A stretch of DNA of 8,079 nucleotides from an uncultured Candidatus Peregrinibacteria bacterium (GTDB lineage: Bacteria; Patescibacteriota; Gracilibacteria; CAIRYL01): NCBI GenBank assembly GCA_903882825.1, contig CAIRYL010000159.1, positions 1-8,079 of the forward strand, in the 5' to 3' direction. This document shows positions 5,934-8,079 of the stretch, piece after piece; within the stretch, counting starts at the first letter, position 1, and each line of letters starts with the position of its first letter. The position numbers and the translations under genes are program-made. The notes below the pieces were generated by a model. It searched no databases. It was not told where the DNA came from and worked only from the letters and a program-made list of their open reading frames with translations.

Positions 5934-7484
5934 ATGCTTCTCACAGAAAAAAGAAAGAGTTGTCCATTTATGATTTTCATTTCCCCTACAAAGGCATCCG
6001 AATATTCTATTCATACCTATAATTCTATTGCAGAAGATTTTTCAAGAACACGAAATAGTGCATGGGAAGAATTTATTCAATTAGCGCAAAAAACACCAGA
6101 AAATGCACATATTGCAGATATTGGATGTGGAAATGGACGACTTTTTGAATTTTTTCAAAATACAAAAAAAACAGTACAGTACGTTGGCATAGATCCCTCT
6201 CAAGGATTATTACACGAGGCAAAAAGAAAGTTTCCAGAACACATACATCTGTTTCAAGAAGGAAGTTTTTTTTCAATCCCACTGCCTCACAAAAGCCAAG
6301 ATGAAGTATGGGCAATTGCGAGTTTTCATCATTTAGCGCTAGAAAAAGAAAGAAAAAACGCTCTTAAAAATATACACCATATTTTAAAAGAAAATGGACG
6401 TTTGGTAATAACTGTTTGGAATCTTTGGGATCAAGAAAAATATCGTTCTCCAAAAGAAAAAGCATATAACCGTTCTTTTCTAAATCCGCTTTGGAATATT
6501 CGTGATTTTTGTATCCCCTTTGGGAATGAGAAAAAAATGCGGTATTATTTTTCGTTTGAGAAAGAAGAATTATGTGAATTGCTAGAAGAAGAAGGATTCA
6601 GCATTGAAGAGTGTTTTTTTTCTGAAAAGAAAAAAAACATCTGTATTACAGCTCGAAAAAGACAAAAATCTCAATTCCCTGTTTTTTTTGTACAACATAT
6701 TCCTTTTCATATCGTATCACTTCCTCAAGTATTACAAGTTTTTAAAGGTGTAAAAAACATACATACACCACTCCTCATTACTACTCCCAATCCTGAAATG
6801 ATACAAGAATGCCAAAAAAATCCTGAATTTCAAAAAATACTTTGTTCTTCATTTCTTTCTCTTCCAGATGGAACCGGAATTGTATGGGCATCTGGGCTTT
6901 CATTTTTAAAATATATACACCCATTTTGGAAATGGATATTTGGTATTTTTTCTCTTGTTTTTTTTGTGTTTTTTAAAAAATGGTATCCTTCAAAAATTTC
7001 TAAACCTGTATGTGGAAGTGATGTTTTTCAATGCGTGCTCGAATCATTTTCTGCTCATACACCATATCACCATTCACTTTTTTTACTCGGTGGGGCACCC
7101 GGTTCGGCACAGTATATTGCAGAAAATTTTTTAGCAATTGGTGGATATGAAGATGGAGCAGTACACCCAGAAAGAAATACAGAAATTATAGAAAATATTA
7201 ATAATTCTCATACAAATATTTTGTTTGTTGCCCTTGGTGCGCCAAAACAAGAACTCTGGATTTCTCAAAATATGCATCTTCTCAAAAATATTCGTATTGT
7301 AATGGGAGTTGGAGGAAGTTTTGATTTTATTTCTGGACATCAAAAAAGGGCACCAAAAATATTTCGGTATCTCGGTATAGAATGGCTTTACAGACTTATA
7401 AAAGAGCCAAAACGAATACAGAGAATCTGGAATGCCACTGGACGTTTTATATACACCATGCTTCGTACATCAACAAAACTATGA
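5934..7484 (+). CDS. Fusion protein: Trm9/ABH8-like methyltransferase domain plus WecG/TagA/CpsF (GT26) glycosyltransferase domain
   Basis: One uninterrupted frame of 516 residues holds two complete domains. Residues about 25-242 form a class I SAM methyltransferase: motif I ADIGCGNGR (61-69), ribose-binding GIDPS (85-89), ASFHHL (129-134), LVITVWN (157-163) and a closing NICITARK (235-242). The opening TYNSIAEDFSRTR (28-40) and the VWNL strand resemble eukaryotic Trm9/ABH8, which methylate wobble uridine of tRNA. Residues about 248-516 form a GT26 enzyme: TTPNPE (283-288), PDGTGIV (311-317, Asp312 the likely catalytic acid), GSDVF (361-365), FLLGGAPG (383-390), ALGAPKQE (433-440), GVGGSFDFISG (458-468) and RAPKIF...GIEWLYRLIKEPKRIQR (472-497). 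GT26 members add a ManNAc-type sugar to a lipid-linked acceptor during surface polysaccharide synthesis. A hydrophobic insert (about 331-347) sits between PDGTGIV and GSDVF. Met13 (ATG at 5970), preceded by AAAGAAAGAG, is an alternative start. The gene ends in TGA and overlaps lepB tail-to-tail by 6 bp. Domain calls are firm; the acceptors are unknown. Confidence 0.9.
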   Translation: MLLTEKRKSCPFMIFISPTKASEYSIHTYNSIAEDFSRTRNSAWEEFIQLAQKTPENAHIADIGCGNGRLFEFFQNTKKTVQYVGIDPSQGLLHEAKRKFPEHIHLFQEGSFFSIPLPHKSQDEVWAIASFHHLALEKERKNALKNIHHILKENGRLVITVWNLWDQEKYRSPKEKAYNRSFLNPLWNIRDFCIPFGNEKKMRYYFSFEKEELCELLEEEGFSIEECFFSEKKKNICITARKRQKSQFPVFFVQHIPFHIVSLPQVLQVFKGVKNIHTPLLITTPNPEMIQECQKNPEFQKILCSSFLSLPDGTGIVWASGLSFLKYIHPFWKWIFGIFSLVFFVFFKKWYPSKISKPVCGSDVFQCVLESFSAHTPYHHSLFLLGGAPGSAQYIAENFLAIGGYEDGAVHPERNTEIIENINNSHTNILFVALGAPKQELWISQNMHLLKNIRIVMGVGGSFDFISGHQKRAPKIFRYLGIEWLYRLIKEPKRIQRIWNATGRFIYTMLRTSTKL

Positions 7485-8079
7485 AGCAGGAGTATTATTG
7501 ATAAAAAGCTCTTCTTTGTGAACAATACGAATATCTGAGAATCCGCTAAAAAACGTTTTTATACGTGTTATAAAATTATTCGTTTGTCCTAATAAAAGAA
7601 TATCCGGAGAATAAAAAACCGAACGCACAATACCAGAAATTTGGTTTTTAGGAACAAAAGCGGTGGTATTCCAAGCTCTTGCATCTGAACTCCCAATTCG
7701 ATTGTCTCCGAGCATAAAATATTGTCCATCTGGAACAGTATATTTCTCACCATTTATAGTAGATTCACTATTGCAATTATTTGCAGGAATACAGGTTTTT
7801 GATTTATTTTCTTCTGATAAAAAAGCTTCTGTAACTTCCATTTTTTGCCCATTGGCAGGAGTGACATATACATGTCCCCCTTTAATTTCTACTGTATCAC
7901 CCGGAATACCAATAATTCGCTTTACATAAGAAGCTTGAATAACACATGGATTTTCACCCATATCACTCACGAAACCCATTATTTTATTTTTCCAACACAC
8001 TGGTCCAAACACTTCCACCATTTTAGCCACTGGGGGCGTAAATACTACTACTTGACCTCTTTCATACCCAGAAATTCGA
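7479..8079 (-). CDS. lepB: Type I signal peptidase (S26 family), N-terminus cut by window edge
   Basis: The product removes signal peptides from exported proteins at the outer face of the cytoplasmic membrane. The frame is open from the right edge to a TAG at 7479-7481, giving 199 residues. A GTG at 8030 is in frame but is not the true start: the residues before it, ERGQVVVFTPP, match the conserved strand that follows the catalytic serine in S26 enzymes. The catalytic Lys is seen in YVKRIIGIPGD (codon 7920-7922), followed by TVEIKGGHVYV and the C-terminal box GQYFMLGDNR with SSDAR. The catalytic serine and the membrane anchor should lie beyond the window. Between the boxes there is an insert with two cysteines seven residues apart (CIPANNC), which could form a disulfide outside the cell. 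About 45 residues after SSDAR hold the VRSVFYSPD strand and a polar tail. It converges with the fusion gene and overlaps it by 6 bp. Confidence 0.93.
   Translation of the reverse strand, partial: RISGYERGQVVVFTPPVAKMVEVFGPVCWKNKIMGFVSDMGENPCVIQASYVKRIIGIPGDTVEIKGGHVYVTPANGQKMEVTEAFLSEENKSKTCIPANNCNSESTINGEKYTVPDGQYFMLGDNRIGSSDARAWNTTAFVPKNQISGIVRSVFYSPDILLLGQTNNFITRIKTFFSGFSDIRIVHKEELFINNTPAS

Noticed and set aside
7479..8030. Complete short signal peptidase starting at the GTG at 8030
   Set aside because: The conserved ERGQVVVFTPP strand is encoded upstream of that GTG in the same frame and continues to the window edge, so the gene is N-terminally truncated by the window.
1..8079. Alternative genetic code with UGA read as glycine, as in Gracilibacteria/Absconditabacteria
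   Set aside because: No gene has an in-frame TGA, and TGA serves as stop at 4798-4800 and 7482-7484 exactly where the domains end.

Overview
The window is an almost fully coding, AT-rich bacterial segment. All three stop codons are used at credible gene ends: TAA for the upstream folK, yidC and the small methyltransferase, TGA for the downstream folK and the fusion gene, and TAG for lepB. No gene needs an in-frame TGA to be read through, so the standard bacterial code applies and the UGA=Gly code of Gracilibacteria/Absconditabacteria is not supported. Several traits fit a Patescibacteria (Candidate Phyla Radiation) type genome: long A/T runs, very tight packing, almost no Shine-Dalgarno sequences, a UvrD helicase fused to a RecB-type nuclease, and a YidC with a small N-terminal domain. 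This placement is inferred from gene style, since no rRNA or ribosomal protein is present.

Layout. From about 5.9 kb leftwards, five genes lie on the minus strand: two tandem folK (HPPK) paralogues 3 bp apart, a small SAM-dependent O-methyltransferase that overlaps the second folK, the membrane insertase gene yidC, and a UvrD-type helicase with a C-terminal PD-(D/E)XK nuclease that runs off the left edge. A single plus-strand gene (5934-7484) diverges from the folK pair across only 26 bp. It encodes an unusual two-domain protein: a Trm9/ABH8-like methyltransferase followed by a complete WecG/TagA/CpsF (GT26) glycosyltransferase. It ends tail-to-tail, with a 6-bp overlap, with a minus-strand type I signal peptidase gene (lepB) whose N-terminus lies beyond the right edge.

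How the genes relate. YidC and LepB are both housekeeping parts of membrane protein insertion and secretion. UvrD-nuclease belongs to DNA repair. The folK pair belongs on paper to folate synthesis, but no folB, folE or folP is present, and one copy has lost three arginines that matter in E. coli HPPK. The glycosyltransferase half of the fusion points to cell-surface polysaccharide synthesis. The most unusual items are the methyltransferase-GT26 fusion with a hydrophobic insert, the active/degenerate-looking folK pair, and the Ig-like extracytoplasmic domain plus Lys-for-Arg change in YidC. No CRISPR array, tRNA, rRNA, insertion sequence or convincing terminator was seen, and no stretch longer than 100 bp lacks a gene.
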